A stretch of 64,000 bases of DNA from positions 1,922,001-1,986,000 of the forward strand of contig NZ_CP051514.1 in NCBI RefSeq assembly GCF_012689525.1, read 5' to 3'. Position 1 is the first letter of the stretch; each line of letters opens with the position of its first letter. The notes beneath the pieces were generated by a model. It did no database searches. It was not told where the DNA came from and saw only the letters and a program-made list of their open reading frames with translations. Below are positions 26,340 to 35,551 of the stretch, one piece after another. Both the position numbers and the translations under genes were made by a program. This stretch comes from Paraburkholderia aromaticivorans. GTDB lineage: Bacteria; Pseudomonadota; Gammaproteobacteria; Burkholderiales; Burkholderiaceae.

Positions 26340-27200
26340 ATGCCAGCACCTCGCCGCTTTACGCTGACTCTGTCGTGTCCTGACCGCATTGGCATCGTTG
26401 CCGCGGTCAGCACATTTCTCGCCGAACATCATGGCTGGATCATCGAGGCGACGCACCACGCCGACGAGATCGAGAAGCGCTTCTTCATGCGCCATGAGAT
26501 CGCGACCGATTCGTTGCCGTTCAGCGTCGACGCGTTTCGCGAACGGTTTGCGCGCATTGGGCGCGAGTTCTCGATGGATTGGAAAGTCACCGACCATTCG
26601 GTGAAAAAGCGCGTGGTCATTCTGGTATCGAAGCTCGAACACTGTCTGTACGACCTGCTTGCCCGTTGGAAAGCGGGTGAACTCAACATCGACATTCCCT
26701 GCGTGATCTCGAATCACGACACGTGGCGCAGCTTTGTCGAATGGCACGGCATCCCGTTTCACCACGTGCCGGTTACACCCGACAACAAGGCGCACGCCTA
26801 TGACGAAGTGCAGCGGCTCTTCGAGGACGCGCGCGCTGACACCATGGTGCTTGCGCGCTACATGCAGGTGCTATCGCCAAAGCTGTGCGCGGCGTATCCG
26901 GGCCGCATCATCAACATCCATCATTCGTTCCTGCCGAGCTTTGTGGGTGCCAAGCCGTATCACCAGGCGTATGGGCGCGGCGTGAAGTTGACAGGCGCGA
27001 CGTGCCACTACGTGACGGAAGACCTCGACGAAGGGCCGATCATCGAACAGGACACGATCCGCGTGCGTCATTCCGACCGTCCTGACGATCTGGTGCGCCT
27101 CGGCCGCGATATCGAGAAGGCCGTATTGGCACGGGGTTTGCGATATCACCTCGAAGACCGCGTGCTGATTCACGGCAACAAGACGGTGGTGTTGCGGTAG
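26340..27200 (+). CDS. purU: Formyltetrahydrofolate deformylase
   Basis: This 286-residue protein has an N-terminal ACT domain (about residues 1-80, TLSCPDRIGIVAAVSTFLAE). A formyltransferase-fold hydrolase domain follows, with the catalytic Asn/His in RIINIHHSFLPSF and Asp in LDEGPIIEQD. It releases formate from 10-formyl-THF (EC 3.5.1.10). ATG 26340 begins the family N-terminus. Beside N-methylglutamate dehydrogenase and upstream of folD, it completes a folate route from methyl groups to formate, which the fdh product would oxidise. A purely purine-related role is less likely here. Confidence 0.92.
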   Translation: MPAPRRFTLTLSCPDRIGIVAAVSTFLAEHHGWIIEATHHADEIEKRFFMRHEIATDSLPFSVDAFRERFARIGREFSMDWKVTDHSVKKRVVILVSKLEHCLYDLLARWKAGELNIDIPCVISNHDTWRSFVEWHGIPFHHVPVTPDNKAHAYDEVQRLFEDARADTMVLARYMQVLSPKLCAAYPGRIINIHHSFLPSFVGAKPYHQAYGRGVKLTGATCHYVTEDLDEGPIIEQDTIRVRHSDRPDDLVRLGRDIEKAVLARGLRYHLEDRVLIHGNKTVVLR

Positions 27201-27283
27201 TCAGTGAGTAGTCAAAACCCTGATCAGGATCGTCCCGGCCTTGCGCTGCAACGGGCAGCAAGGGGCCGCACTAGGAGCAAGCT

Positions 27284-28525
27284 ATGCCGTGGCGTCTCGC
27301 GCGTTTCGCAATGTCGAAGCAACATCCCGAACCGAGGATGTTCACGCAGCATGACACTTTGCGTCGTTCTTATGACGTTGTGATTATCGGCGCGGGCGGT
27401 CACGGTCTAGCGTCGGCCTACTACCTCGCTCGCGAACACGGCATCACGAACGTCGCCGTGCTGGAGAAGGGCTACATCGGCGGCGGCAACACCGGCCGCA
27501 ACACGACCATCATTCGCTCGAATTACCTGACACCCGAAGGCGTGCAGTTCTACGACGCTTCCGTCAAGCTGTGGCAAGACCTGGCGCAGGATTTCGACCT
27601 GAACCTGTTCTACTCGACGCGCGGTCACTACACGCTCGCCCACACAGATTCGGCGATGCGCACGATGCGCTGGCGTGCCGAGGTCAACAAGCACTACGGC
27701 GTCGACTCCGAAGTCGTCGGCCCCAAGGATGTGAAGCAGTCCGCGCCGATGATCGACCTGTCGTGCGGCGGGGTCGCGCCGATTCTCGGCGCCCTCTACC
27801 ACGCGCCGGGTTCGGTCGCGCGGCACGACGCGGTGGCGTGGGGCTACGGCCGAGGCGCCGATCAGCGCGGCGTCGAGATCCATCAGCAGACGGAAGTGCT
27901 CGGCATCGACGTGGTGGGCGGCAAGGTGAAGGGTGTGAAGACTTCGCGCGGCTACATCTCGACCAACAAGGTGCTGTGCGCCGTGGCCGGTTCCACGCCG
28001 CGCATGACGGATATGGTTGGACTGCGCACGCCGATCTACATTCATCCTCTCCAGGCGATGGTGAGTGAGCCGCTCAAGCCATGGCTCGATCCGATCCTCG
28101 TCTCCGGCAGCCTGCACGTCTACATCAGTCAGTCGGCGCGCGGCGAACTCGTGATGGGCGCCTCGCTCGATCCGTATGAACTGCATTCCACACGCTCGAC
28201 GCTCGACTTCGTGGAAGGCTTGACGTCACACATGCTCGAAATGTTCCCATTCCTGTCGCAGGTGAAGGTGATGCGTCAGTGGGCCGGCATGGCCGACATG
28301 ACGCCTGACTTTGCGCCAGTGATGGGCAAGACGCCGGTCGAGGGTTTCTACCTTGATTCCGGCTGGGGCACCTGGGGTTTCAAGGCCACGCCGATCTGCG
28401 GCAAGACTATGTCGCACACAGTGGTGAACGACACGAACCATCCGCTCATTACCGGCTTCACGCTCGACCGCTTCCGTCAGTTCTCGTTGACGGGCGAGAA
28501 GGGCGCGGCGTCGGTTGGCCATTGA
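27284..28525 (+). CDS. mgdA: N-methylglutamate dehydrogenase subunit A (sarcosine oxidase beta-like flavoprotein)
   Basis: This 413-residue FAD protein has the dinucleotide motif VVIIGAGGHGLASAYYLA. The PGSVARHDAVAW histidine corresponds to the covalent-FMN histidine of heterotetrameric sarcosine oxidase beta. It is the catalytic subunit that oxidises the N-methyl group. The assignment to N-methylglutamate rather than sarcosine rests on the adjacent gmaS and mgsABC genes, the diagnostic cluster of the N-methylglutamate pathway. ATG 27284 has AGGAG six bases upstream; ATG 27338 would trim 18 residues. Confidence 0.88.
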   Translation: MPWRLARFAMSKQHPEPRMFTQHDTLRRSYDVVIIGAGGHGLASAYYLAREHGITNVAVLEKGYIGGGNTGRNTTIIRSNYLTPEGVQFYDASVKLWQDLAQDFDLNLFYSTRGHYTLAHTDSAMRTMRWRAEVNKHYGVDSEVVGPKDVKQSAPMIDLSCGGVAPILGALYHAPGSVARHDAVAWGYGRGADQRGVEIHQQTEVLGIDVVGGKVKGVKTSRGYISTNKVLCAVAGSTPRMTDMVGLRTPIYIHPLQAMVSEPLKPWLDPILVSGSLHVYISQSARGELVMGASLDPYELHSTRSTLDFVEGLTSHMLEMFPFLSQVKVMRQWAGMADMTPDFAPVMGKTPVEGFYLDSGWGTWGFKATPICGKTMSHTVVNDTNHPLITGFTLDRFRQFSLTGEKGAASVGH

Positions 28526-28541
28526 TCGGGGAGCGACGGCA

Positions 28542-28799
28542 ATGAAGATCATGACCTGTCCTGTCAACGGCGCGCGACCCGTGTCCGAGTTTGCCTACTG
28601 GGGCGAGATCCGCGAGATTCCCGACCCGGCGGCAGCCACCGACGACGAATGGGCGGACTACGTGTTTTGCCGCAACGGCGCAGCGGGCTTCAAGAAAGAA
28701 TGGTGGTGCCATACGCCGAGCAATACGTGGTTTATCGCCGAACGTGACACCGCGAAGGATCGTGTCGTCCGAACCTATCTGAGTGGCGGGGAGGCGTAA
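28542..28799 (+). CDS. mgdB: N-methylglutamate dehydrogenase subunit B (sarcosine oxidase delta-like)
   Basis: This 85-residue protein carries the delta-subunit pattern: MTCPVNGARPVSEFAYWGEI, DDEWADYVFCRNGAAGF, EWWCHTPSNTWFIAERDT. In sarcosine oxidase the delta subunit binds zinc through a Cys-X2-Cys pair and a later His/Cys. Here the second Cys of the first pair is absent (CPVN), so that site is probably modified. ATG 28542 is preferred to an upstream in-frame start at 28515. The stop codon touches the mgdC start. Confidence 0.85.
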   Translation: MKIMTCPVNGARPVSEFAYWGEIREIPDPAAATDDEWADYVFCRNGAAGFKKEWWCHTPSNTWFIAERDTAKDRVVRTYLSGGEA

Positions 28800-31769
28800 A
28801 TGCGTTTGGCAAAGCACGCAGGCGAATGGATCGATCGCAATACGACGCTCGATTTCTCGTACGAAGGTAAGGGCCATAAGGGCTTCGCTGGCGACACGAT
28901 TACCAGTGCGCTGTGGGCGTCGGAGGTGTCGGTACTGGGGCGCAGTTTCAAATATCACCGGCCGCGTGGCGTGCTGTCGCTCGCCAATCACGATGTCAAC
29001 GTGATGTTGCAGGACGGTGCGCGCATCAACGTGCGGGCTGACGTCACGGAACTCATTGCGGGGGCCAACTGGCATTCGGTCAATACGGTCGGCGGCGTGG
29101 CCGGTGACCGCGCCCGCTGGATCGGCAAGCTCGCGCCGTTCCTGCCAGTCGGTTTTTACTATAAGGCGTTCTACAGCAAGCGCTGGTTTCCACGCTGGGA
29201 GCGCATGTTCCGCAACATGACCGGGCTGGGCAAGGTCGAGTTCGACGCACCGCATATTCGTACGCCCAAGCGCTATGGCTTTTGCGACGTGCTGGTGATC
29301 GGCGCGGGACCGTCTGGTTTGTCTGCCGCGCTGGCGGCGGCGCAACGTGGCGCGGACGTCGTGATCGTCGATGAAAACGCTCGCTCGGGTGGCAGCGGCA
29401 CGTATCAATTCGGTGGCGACGAGGCGCGCTTTCATGCGGTGCGCAAGCTTGACGATACCGTGCGCGCTCATCCGCGCATCCGCGTGCTGACTGGCACGCT
29501 CGCGGCAGCCTATTACGCGGATCATTGGGTCCCGCTCGTGGATGCCACGCGGATCACAAAGATGCGTGCCAAGGCGGTCGTGGTGGCGAGCGGCGCGTTC
29601 GAGCAACCTGCGGTGTTTCACAACAACGATTTGCCTGGCGTGATGCTGGCCTCCGCCGCGCAGCGGCTGGCGTATCGCTATGCCGTGAGGCCAGGCGAGC
29701 GCGCGGTCGTACTGACTGCCAACGCAGACGGCTACCGCGCCGCGCTCGACATGCTGGCGCGCGGAATGGCTGTCGCGGCCGTGGTCGACTTGCGCGTATC
29801 GCACCGCTTTGGAGAACTCGCCCGCGAACTCGAAGCACGCGGGGTCGAAGTGATGACGTCCAGTTGCGTGATCGAGGCTGTAGCGAATGCGGCAGGCAAC
29901 CGGCTGGTGGCCGTGCGGGTCGGCGCGGTGCCGCCCGTCGGGATGGAGGCCGTTCCCGTGCAGACGCGGGAGATCCGATGCGATACGTTGCTGATGAGCG
30001 TCGGCTGGGCGCCCGCGGCCAACCTGTTGTATCAGGCCGGCACGAGCATGCGCTACGCGAAGCCTGTCGAGCAGTTCGTTCCTGACCGGCTACCGGAAGG
30101 TGTGTTCGCCTGCGGCCGTGTGAACGGCGTGTTCACCTTCGATAGCAAACTGCAGGACGGCCGTCGCGCCGGTGAACTCGCCGCGATACACAGCGGTCAT
30201 GCGTCGAGCGCGGGTACTTTCGGTGAATACGCGGTCGTCGTCGCGCCGGAGCCTGAATCGCCCTCGCATGCATGGCCGATCGTCCCGCACGCGGCAGGCA
30301 AGAACTTCGTCGACTTCGATGAAGATCTGCAGCTCAAGGACTTCGCCAACGCCGTGCAGGAAGGTTTCGACAATATCGAACTGCTCAAGCGCTTTTCGAC
30401 CAACGGCATGGGCCCGAGTCAGGGCAAGCATTCCAACATGAACGGCCTGCGCATCCTCGCGCAACTGACCGGTAAGGAACCGCAGCAGGTCGGCACGACC
30501 ACGGCGCGTCCGTTTTTCCATCCCGTGCCAATGTCGTTGTTGGCCGGACGCGGATTCAATCCTGAGCGGCGCACGCCGTTGCACGCCCAACATGACAGGC
30601 TCGGCGCGCAGTGGATGCCGGCGGGCGTCTGGCAGCGTCCCGAGTACTACGCGGTGGCGGGCAAGGATCGCGCGACGTGCATCCAGGAGGAAGTGCTGGC
30701 GGTGCGCAACGGCGTCGGCATCATCGACGTGGGCACACTCGGCAAGCTCGAAGTGCGCGGACCGCAAGCCGCAGAGTTCCTTGAACGCGTCTACGTGTCG
30801 AAGTATGCAGGTCTGAAGCCCGGCATGACACGCTACGCGCTGATGTGCGACGAATCGGGCGTGGTGATCGACGACGGCGTGATCGCGCGCCTCTCCGACG
30901 ATCACTTCTACTTCACCACCACGACGTCGGGAGCTGCTGCGATCTATCGCGAGCTGTCGCGGTTGAACACGATCTGGGGTCTCGACTGCGGCATCGTCAA
31001 CGTGACCGGTGGCTATGCGGCTGTCAACCTGGCGGGTAGCCAGGCGCGTGCCGTGCTCGAAAAGCTGGTCGATCTCGATCTGTCCTCCGAAGCATTTCCG
31101 TATCTCGGCATTCGAGTCACCGGTATCGCACTTGGCACGCATCGCGTCCCCGCGCGGCTGATGCGGGTCGGCTTCGTCGGCGAATGGGGTTACGAAATTC
31201 ATATTCCCGCCGAATACGGCGAAGCGTTATGGACGACGCTCGTCGAAACGGGTGCCGAATATGGCATCCGTGCGTTCGGCGTCGAAGCACAACGACTTCT
31301 GCGGCTCGAAAAAGGCCACGTGATCGTCAGCCAGGATACCGATGGTCTCACGACGCCCCGCGATGCCGGGATGGAATGGGCGGTCAAGATGGACAAGCCG
31401 TTTTTTGTGGGCCAGCGCAGTCTGAAGATCATCGACAAGCAGTCTGCCCAACAACGGCTCGTCGGTTTCGCCCTGGATGAGGGGGTGAAGAATGCGAGCT
31501 TGCGCGAGTGCCATCTCGTGATCGACGGCGGCGAAATCGCCGGGCGCGTGACGAGCGTCGCGTGGAGTCCGACGCTGCAGAAGACGATCGGTCTCGCGTT
31601 TGTGCGCCCGGCGCTGACCGCAGCCGGCACTCGTATCACGTTTCGCGTGAGCGACGGCAGCATGGTGCCGGCCACCGTCGTGCCCACGCCGTTCTACGAC
31701 CCTGAGAACCTGCGGCAGAAAGAGGCCGCGCCGTCGAAGACCGCCGCACCCAGGAAGGAGGCCGCATGA
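28800..31769 (+). CDS. mgdC: N-methylglutamate dehydrogenase subunit C (sarcosine oxidase alpha-like)
   Basis: This 989-residue protein has three parts. A 2Fe-2S-type N-terminal fold covers about residues 10-90 (GKGHKGFAGDTITSAL, RSFKYHRPRGV). A dinucleotide-binding flavoprotein domain starts near 160 (LVIGAGPSGLSAALAAAQRG). A C-terminal aminomethyltransferase-like (GcvT) domain from about 600 contains the folate site. The folate domain lets the complex release the oxidised methyl group as methylene-THF. ATG 28800 directly follows the mgdB stop, and the 3' end overlaps mgdD by 4 bp. Its length matches sarcosine oxidase alpha. Confidence 0.88.
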   Translation: MRLAKHAGEWIDRNTTLDFSYEGKGHKGFAGDTITSALWASEVSVLGRSFKYHRPRGVLSLANHDVNVMLQDGARINVRADVTELIAGANWHSVNTVGGVAGDRARWIGKLAPFLPVGFYYKAFYSKRWFPRWERMFRNMTGLGKVEFDAPHIRTPKRYGFCDVLVIGAGPSGLSAALAAAQRGADVVIVDENARSGGSGTYQFGGDEARFHAVRKLDDTVRAHPRIRVLTGTLAAAYYADHWVPLVDATRITKMRAKAVVVASGAFEQPAVFHNNDLPGVMLASAAQRLAYRYAVRPGERAVVLTANADGYRAALDMLARGMAVAAVVDLRVSHRFGELARELEARGVEVMTSSCVIEAVANAAGNRLVAVRVGAVPPVGMEAVPVQTREIRCDTLLMSVGWAPAANLLYQAGTSMRYAKPVEQFVPDRLPEGVFACGRVNGVFTFDSKLQDGRRAGELAAIHSGHASSAGTFGEYAVVVAPEPESPSHAWPIVPHAAGKNFVDFDEDLQLKDFANAVQEGFDNIELLKRFSTNGMGPSQGKHSNMNGLRILAQLTGKEPQQVGTTTARPFFHPVPMSLLAGRGFNPERRTPLHAQHDRLGAQWMPAGVWQRPEYYAVAGKDRATCIQEEVLAVRNGVGIIDVGTLGKLEVRGPQAAEFLERVYVSKYAGLKPGMTRYALMCDESGVVIDDGVIARLSDDHFYFTTTTSGAAAIYRELSRLNTIWGLDCGIVNVTGGYAAVNLAGSQARAVLEKLVDLDLSSEAFPYLGIRVTGIALGTHRVPARLMRVGFVGEWGYEIHIPAEYGEALWTTLVETGAEYGIRAFGVEAQRLLRLEKGHVIVSQDTDGLTTPRDAGMEWAVKMDKPFFVGQRSLKIIDKQSAQQRLVGFALDEGVKNASLRECHLVIDGGEIAGRVTSVAWSPTLQKTIGLAFVRPALTAAGTRITFRVSDGSMVPATVVPTPFYDPENLRQKEAAPSKTAAPRKEAA

Positions 31770-32455
31770 AAGCACCGAACGCAGCAATGGCGTTGCGCGC
31801 CAGTCCCGCGCGCGATGCCCAGCAGGCGGCCCACGCGCAGTGGACCGTGCTGGAGAACATGCAGGTGGCCGAGCGCTTTGGAGCCGGCGACGCCGCGCTG
31901 GCCCGCACACTCGGCATCGCCGACGTGTCGTATCTGCACCGCACCGGCTTCAAAGGGCAGGGCGTGGCGGCATGGCTCGCCGAACAGGGCGTCCCTGTGC
32001 CTGAGACGCCCAATACGTGGCAGCCGCTGGCGCAGAGCGGTTTCATCGCGCGACTTGGCTTGACCGAATACCTGATCGAGGATGGCCTCCGTGGCCGGAC
32101 CTCGGCGAAGCTGGCCCATCGCGAGCCGGCATTGCGTGTCTACCCGGTGCTGCGCCAGGACCTGGCGCTGGCCCTGTGCGGGGAGGCCCTGCACGAGTTG
32201 CTGCTGCAGACCTGCAATGTCAACTTTCGCGCGTTGGACCTGGAGGCGAGACCCGTCGTGCTCACGTCGATGGCGGGTGTCGCCGTCACGGTGCTGCCGG
32301 GCGAGCGGCTAGGCCGGCCGTACTACCGTTTGTGGGCCGACGGCACGTACGGCATGTACCTGTGGGAAACCCTCGTCGGCATTGCTGCCGAGTTGGGCGG
32401 CGGGCCGGTCGGTCTCGCCACGATCACCGAAATCGACCAGGCAGCATCCCGGTAG
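31766..32455 (+). CDS. mgdD: N-methylglutamate dehydrogenase subunit D (sarcosine oxidase gamma-like)
   Basis: This 229-residue gamma-type subunit has the segments VLENMQVAERFGAGDAALAR, GIADVSYLHRTGFKGQG and NVNFRALDLEARPVVLTSMA. Gamma subunits are divergent relatives of the GcvT fold and have a structural role in the tetramer. Start ATG 31766 overlaps the mgdC stop (ATGA), so expression is coupled. It is followed, after about 100 bp, by gmaS. Confidence 0.85.
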   Translation: MKAPNAAMALRASPARDAQQAAHAQWTVLENMQVAERFGAGDAALARTLGIADVSYLHRTGFKGQGVAAWLAEQGVPVPETPNTWQPLAQSGFIARLGLTEYLIEDGLRGRTSAKLAHREPALRVYPVLRQDLALALCGEALHELLLQTCNVNFRALDLEARPVVLTSMAGVAVTVLPGERLGRPYYRLWADGTYGMYLWETLVGIAAELGGGPVGLATITEIDQAASR

Positions 32456-32552
32456 GCCAACGACAGGAAGGCCCGAGCACGCTGGCCGTGCGCTGGCACA
32501 GCGCGTCGGGCGCTTCTCCGACATAGCACCATGACGCTTGAGGACAATCGAC

Positions 32553-33881
32553 ATGACCCCCGCAGAAGCCAAGAAATTCCTTGCAGACAACGATGTGAAA
32601 TACATCCTCGCGCAGTTCGTCGACATCCACGGGGTCGCGAAGACCAAGTCGGTGCCGGCAGCGCACCTCGACAGCATCCTGACGGCAGGTGCCGGTTTTG
32701 CGGGCTTCGCGGTCTGGGGCCTCGGGATCGATCCGCAGGGCCCTGACTTCATGGCGGTCGGCGATCTCGACACGCTGGCGCTGGTGCCGTGGCAACCGGG
32801 CTATGCTCGCATCGCCTGCGATGGCCACGTCAAGAAGCAGCCGTGGGATTTCGAAAGCCGCGTCACTTTGAAAAAGCAGGTCCGGCGTCTGACTGAACAC
32901 GGCTGGATTCTGAATACCGGGCTCGAACCGGAGTTCTCGCTGCTGCGGCGCACGGAAGAAGGCCGCATCGTGCCATGCGACGATTCGGACTCGCTGCCGA
33001 AACCCTGCTACGACTACAAAGGTCTGTCGCGCTCGCGCGTCTTCCTCGAACGCCTGACTGAATCGCTGATCAAGGCGGGCATCGACGTCTATCAGATCGA
33101 CCACGAAGACGCCAACGGCCAGTTCGAAATCAACTACACGTACACGGACTGCCTGAAGTCCGCGGATCACTACGTGTTCTTCAAGATGGCCGCATCTGAG
33201 ATCGCTAATGAACTTGGCCTGATCTGTTCGTTCATGCCCAAGCCGTTCGCGAACCGGCCGGGCAACGGCATGCACATGCACATGTCGATTTCGGACGGCG
33301 AGCGCAACCTGTTCGCCGACGATCGCGATGAATACGGGCTCGGTCTCTCGAAGCTCGCTTATCACTGGACGGCCGGACTGCTCAAGCACGCTCCGGCACT
33401 GGCGGCGATCTGCGCCCCGACCGTGAATTCGTACAAACGGCTGGTGGTGGGACGCTCGCTGACGGGCGCAACATGGGCGCCCGCGTACGTGAGCTACGGC
33501 GACAACAACCGCTCGTCGATGGTGCGCATTCCTGGCGGCCGGATCGAGTTGCGTCTGCCCGATGCGGCCTGCAACGCCTATCTCGCGACCGCGGCGGTGA
33601 TCGCGGCGGGCCTCGATGGCGTGAACAACAAGCTGCATCCGGGCAAGCCGTGCAATCTGAATCTGTACGAGCTGAACCCGCAGGAACTCAAGGACAACGG
33701 CATCAGCATCCTGCCGCAGAACCTCCAGGATGCGCTGCACGCACTCGAGCGGGACGAGGTGATGCTCGAGGCGCTCGGGCCGGCGGGTGGCGAATTCCTT
33801 CGTCTCAAACATATGGAATGGATCGAGTACATGCGCCATGTCTCGGACTGGGAACAGAAGTCCTACCTCGAATTTTTCTAA
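32553..33881 (+). CDS. gmaS: Gamma-glutamylmethylamide synthetase (glutamine-synthetase-like)
   Basis: This 442-residue glutamine-synthetase-fold protein has an N-terminal beta-grasp part ([20 protein letters not shown]). The catalytic barrel has Glu ligands in [12 protein letters not shown] and [28 protein letters not shown], and [15 protein letters not shown]. It joins methylamine to glutamate with ATP to form gamma-glutamylmethylamide. The GmaS identity rather than GlnA/GlnT is based on the neighbouring mgd and mgs genes and on resemblance to the GmaS branch. ATG 32553 is preferred over the in-frame TTG at 32538. Confidence 0.9.
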   Translation: MTPAEAKKFLADNDVKYILAQFVDIHGVAKTKSVPAAHLDSILTAGAGFAGFAVWGLGIDPQGPDFMAVGDLDTLALVPWQPGYARIACDGHVKKQPWDFESRVTLKKQVRRLTEHGWILNTGLEPEFSLLRRTEEGRIVPCDDSDSLPKPCYDYKGLSRSRVFLERLTESLIKAGIDVYQIDHEDANGQFEINYTYTDCLKSADHYVFFKMAASEIANELGLICSFMPKPFANRPGNGMHMHMSISDGERNLFADDRDEYGLGLSKLAYHWTAGLLKHAPALAAICAPTVNSYKRLVVGRSLTGATWAPAYVSYGDNNRSSMVRIPGGRIELRLPDAACNAYLATAAVIAAGLDGVNNKLHPGKPCNLNLYELNPQELKDNGISILPQNLQDALHALERDEVMLEALGPAGGEFLRLKHMEWIEYMRHVSDWEQKSYLEFF

Positions 33882-33940
33882 CGTCTCACCGATCGCCAAA
33901 AATCAATTGAACGCAGGACTGTGCGCAGGAGAAAAAAACC

Positions 33941-34849
33941 ATGTGTGGAATTGTCGGATTACTCGTCAAGCAGCCGGCGCTGCGCGAGCGGCTGGGCGAA
34001 CTAATGGTGCCCATGCTGCTCGGTATGACTGAGCGCGGCCCGGATTCGGCGGGCCTTGCCGTGTTCACCGATCCGGTGAGCGAAGGCACCCGCAAGATCA
34101 GTCTCTATTCAGGTCTGACCGATGACGGCGAAGACTTCAACTGGCAAGGGCTTGTACACGAACTGAACGCCCACATGGGCGCCAAAGCATCCGTGCATGC
34201 GAAGGGCAACCACGCGGTGCTGAACGTCGGGTTGGCGCCCGATACGGTCAAGCGCTGGATCAAGGAACAGCATCCGCAGCTGCACATCTTGTCGACCGGT
34301 CGCACGATCGATCTCTACAAGGACGTGGGCACGCCGGAGGAAGTGTCGAACCGGTACGCGTTCAGCGGCCTGACGGGCACGCACCTCGTCGGCCACACAC
34401 GGATGGCGACCGAATCGGCAGTCACGCCGGATCGCGCCCACCCGTTCACGGCGGGCGAGGACTTCTGCCTCGTGCACAACGGATCGCTGTCGAATCCCTA
34501 CGGCGTGCGCCGGATGCTCGAACCGCACGGCATCCGCTTCGACACGGACAACGATACCGAAGCCGCATGCCGTTTCCTCGAATACCGCCTGCGCGAAGGT
34601 GACGATCTCGAAGTCGCGCTGCAAAAGGGCTTCGAGCAGCTCGACGGGTTTTACACGTTCCTGATGGGCACGCCCGACAAGCTCGCGTTGATTCGCGATC
34701 CGTTCGCCTGCAAGCCGGCCGTCGTTGCCGAAACCGACGACTACGTGGCGATTGCCTCCGAGTTCCGCTCGCTGGCCCATCTGCCCGACATCAAGCATGC
34801 ACGCGTGTTCGAACCGGCTCCCGAGGAGATGTACGTATGGAAAGTGTGA
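33941..34849 (+). CDS. mgsA: N-methylglutamate synthase subunit A (class II glutamine amidotransferase-like)
   Basis: This 302-residue protein begins MCGIVGLLVKQPALRERLGE, with Cys2 as the amidotransferase nucleophile of the Ntn type. The substrate segments are GHTRMATESAVTPDRAHPF and HNGSLSNPYGVRR. It removes methylamine from gamma-glutamylmethylamide for transfer to 2-oxoglutarate. Glutamate synthase carries the same domain fused into GltB. GGAG precedes ATG 33941. The 3' end overlaps mgsB by 13 bp. Confidence 0.88.
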   Translation: MCGIVGLLVKQPALRERLGELMVPMLLGMTERGPDSAGLAVFTDPVSEGTRKISLYSGLTDDGEDFNWQGLVHELNAHMGAKASVHAKGNHAVLNVGLAPDTVKRWIKEQHPQLHILSTGRTIDLYKDVGTPEEVSNRYAFSGLTGTHLVGHTRMATESAVTPDRAHPFTAGEDFCLVHNGSLSNPYGVRRMLEPHGIRFDTDNDTEAACRFLEYRLREGDDLEVALQKGFEQLDGFYTFLMGTPDKLALIRDPFACKPAVVAETDDYVAIASEFRSLAHLPDIKHARVFEPAPEEMYVWKV

Positions 34850-35535
34850 ACTTTGACCTGGCGAGCACGCCAGTGACCGAGCTCAACCGCTTCCTGCACA
34901 AGGACGCCGCTGACAAGGGCACCCGCATGGTGCGCATCACGAATCCCGATGGCGCGCACAACATCGCGGTGGGACTCGACCTGCCGATCGAGATCGAAAT
35001 CGACGGCCACGCGGGCTACTACGCCGCCGGCATGAACAAGGAAGCGAAGGTGACGATCAGCGGCAGCGCGAGTACCGGCGTCGCCGAAAACATGATGAGC
35101 GGCCGGGTCCACGTGAAGGGTTTTGCGTCGAACGCGGCGGGGGCCTCGGCGCATGGCGGACTGCTGGTGATCGAAGGTGATGCGGGCTTGCGCTGCGGCA
35201 TTTCGCTCAAGGGCGCCGATATCGTCGTCAAGGGTTCGGTTGGCAGCTTCTCGGCGTTCATGGCGCAGGCGGGACGCCTCGTGGTGTGCGGCGACGCAGG
35301 CGACGCGCTCGGCGATTCGCTGTACGAGGCAGTGCTCTACGTGCGCGGCAGCATCAAGTCGCTCGGCGCCGACGCACGCGAGGAGCCGCTGACCGGCGCC
35401 GACGTCGAGGCGGTTGCACAGTTGTTGCGCGCAGCCGGTCCGGCCTTCGCCGGCATCGATCCGAAGGCGTTCAAGCGCATCGCTTCGGCCCGTTCGTTGT
35501 ATCACTGGAACGCGGACGCGAACCAGGAATATTGA
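34837..35535 (+). CDS. mgsB: N-methylglutamate synthase subunit B (GXGXG beta-helix domain)
   Basis: This 232-residue right-handed beta-helix of repeated glycine-rich turns (YYAAGMNKEAKVTISGSAST, then GLLVIEGDAGLRCGISLKGA) matches the GXGXG domain at the C-terminus of glutamate synthase GltB. Split as a separate subunit, it is typical of MgsABC. It is structurally related to FhcC in this window. The start lies inside mgsA (13-bp overlap), showing translational coupling. Confidence 0.85.
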   Translation: MESVNFDLASTPVTELNRFLHKDAADKGTRMVRITNPDGAHNIAVGLDLPIEIEIDGHAGYYAAGMNKEAKVTISGSASTGVAENMMSGRVHVKGFASNAAGASAHGGLLVIEGDAGLRCGISLKGADIVVKGSVGSFSAFMAQAGRLVVCGDAGDALGDSLYEAVLYVRGSIKSLGADAREEPLTGADVEAVAQLLRAAGPAFAGIDPKAFKRIASARSLYHWNADANQEY

Positions 35536-35551
35536 CCCAAGGATCCTCGCC

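Noticed and set aside
27284..32455. Annotation as sarcosine oxidase (soxBDAG)
   Set aside because: The subunits are homologous, but the adjacent gmaS and mgsABC identify the set as N-methylglutamate dehydrogenase; sarcosine remains a possible side substrate.
32553..33881. Annotation as ordinary glutamine synthetase
   Set aside because: Context with mgs and mgd genes and resemblance to the GmaS branch favour gamma-glutamylmethylamide synthetase.
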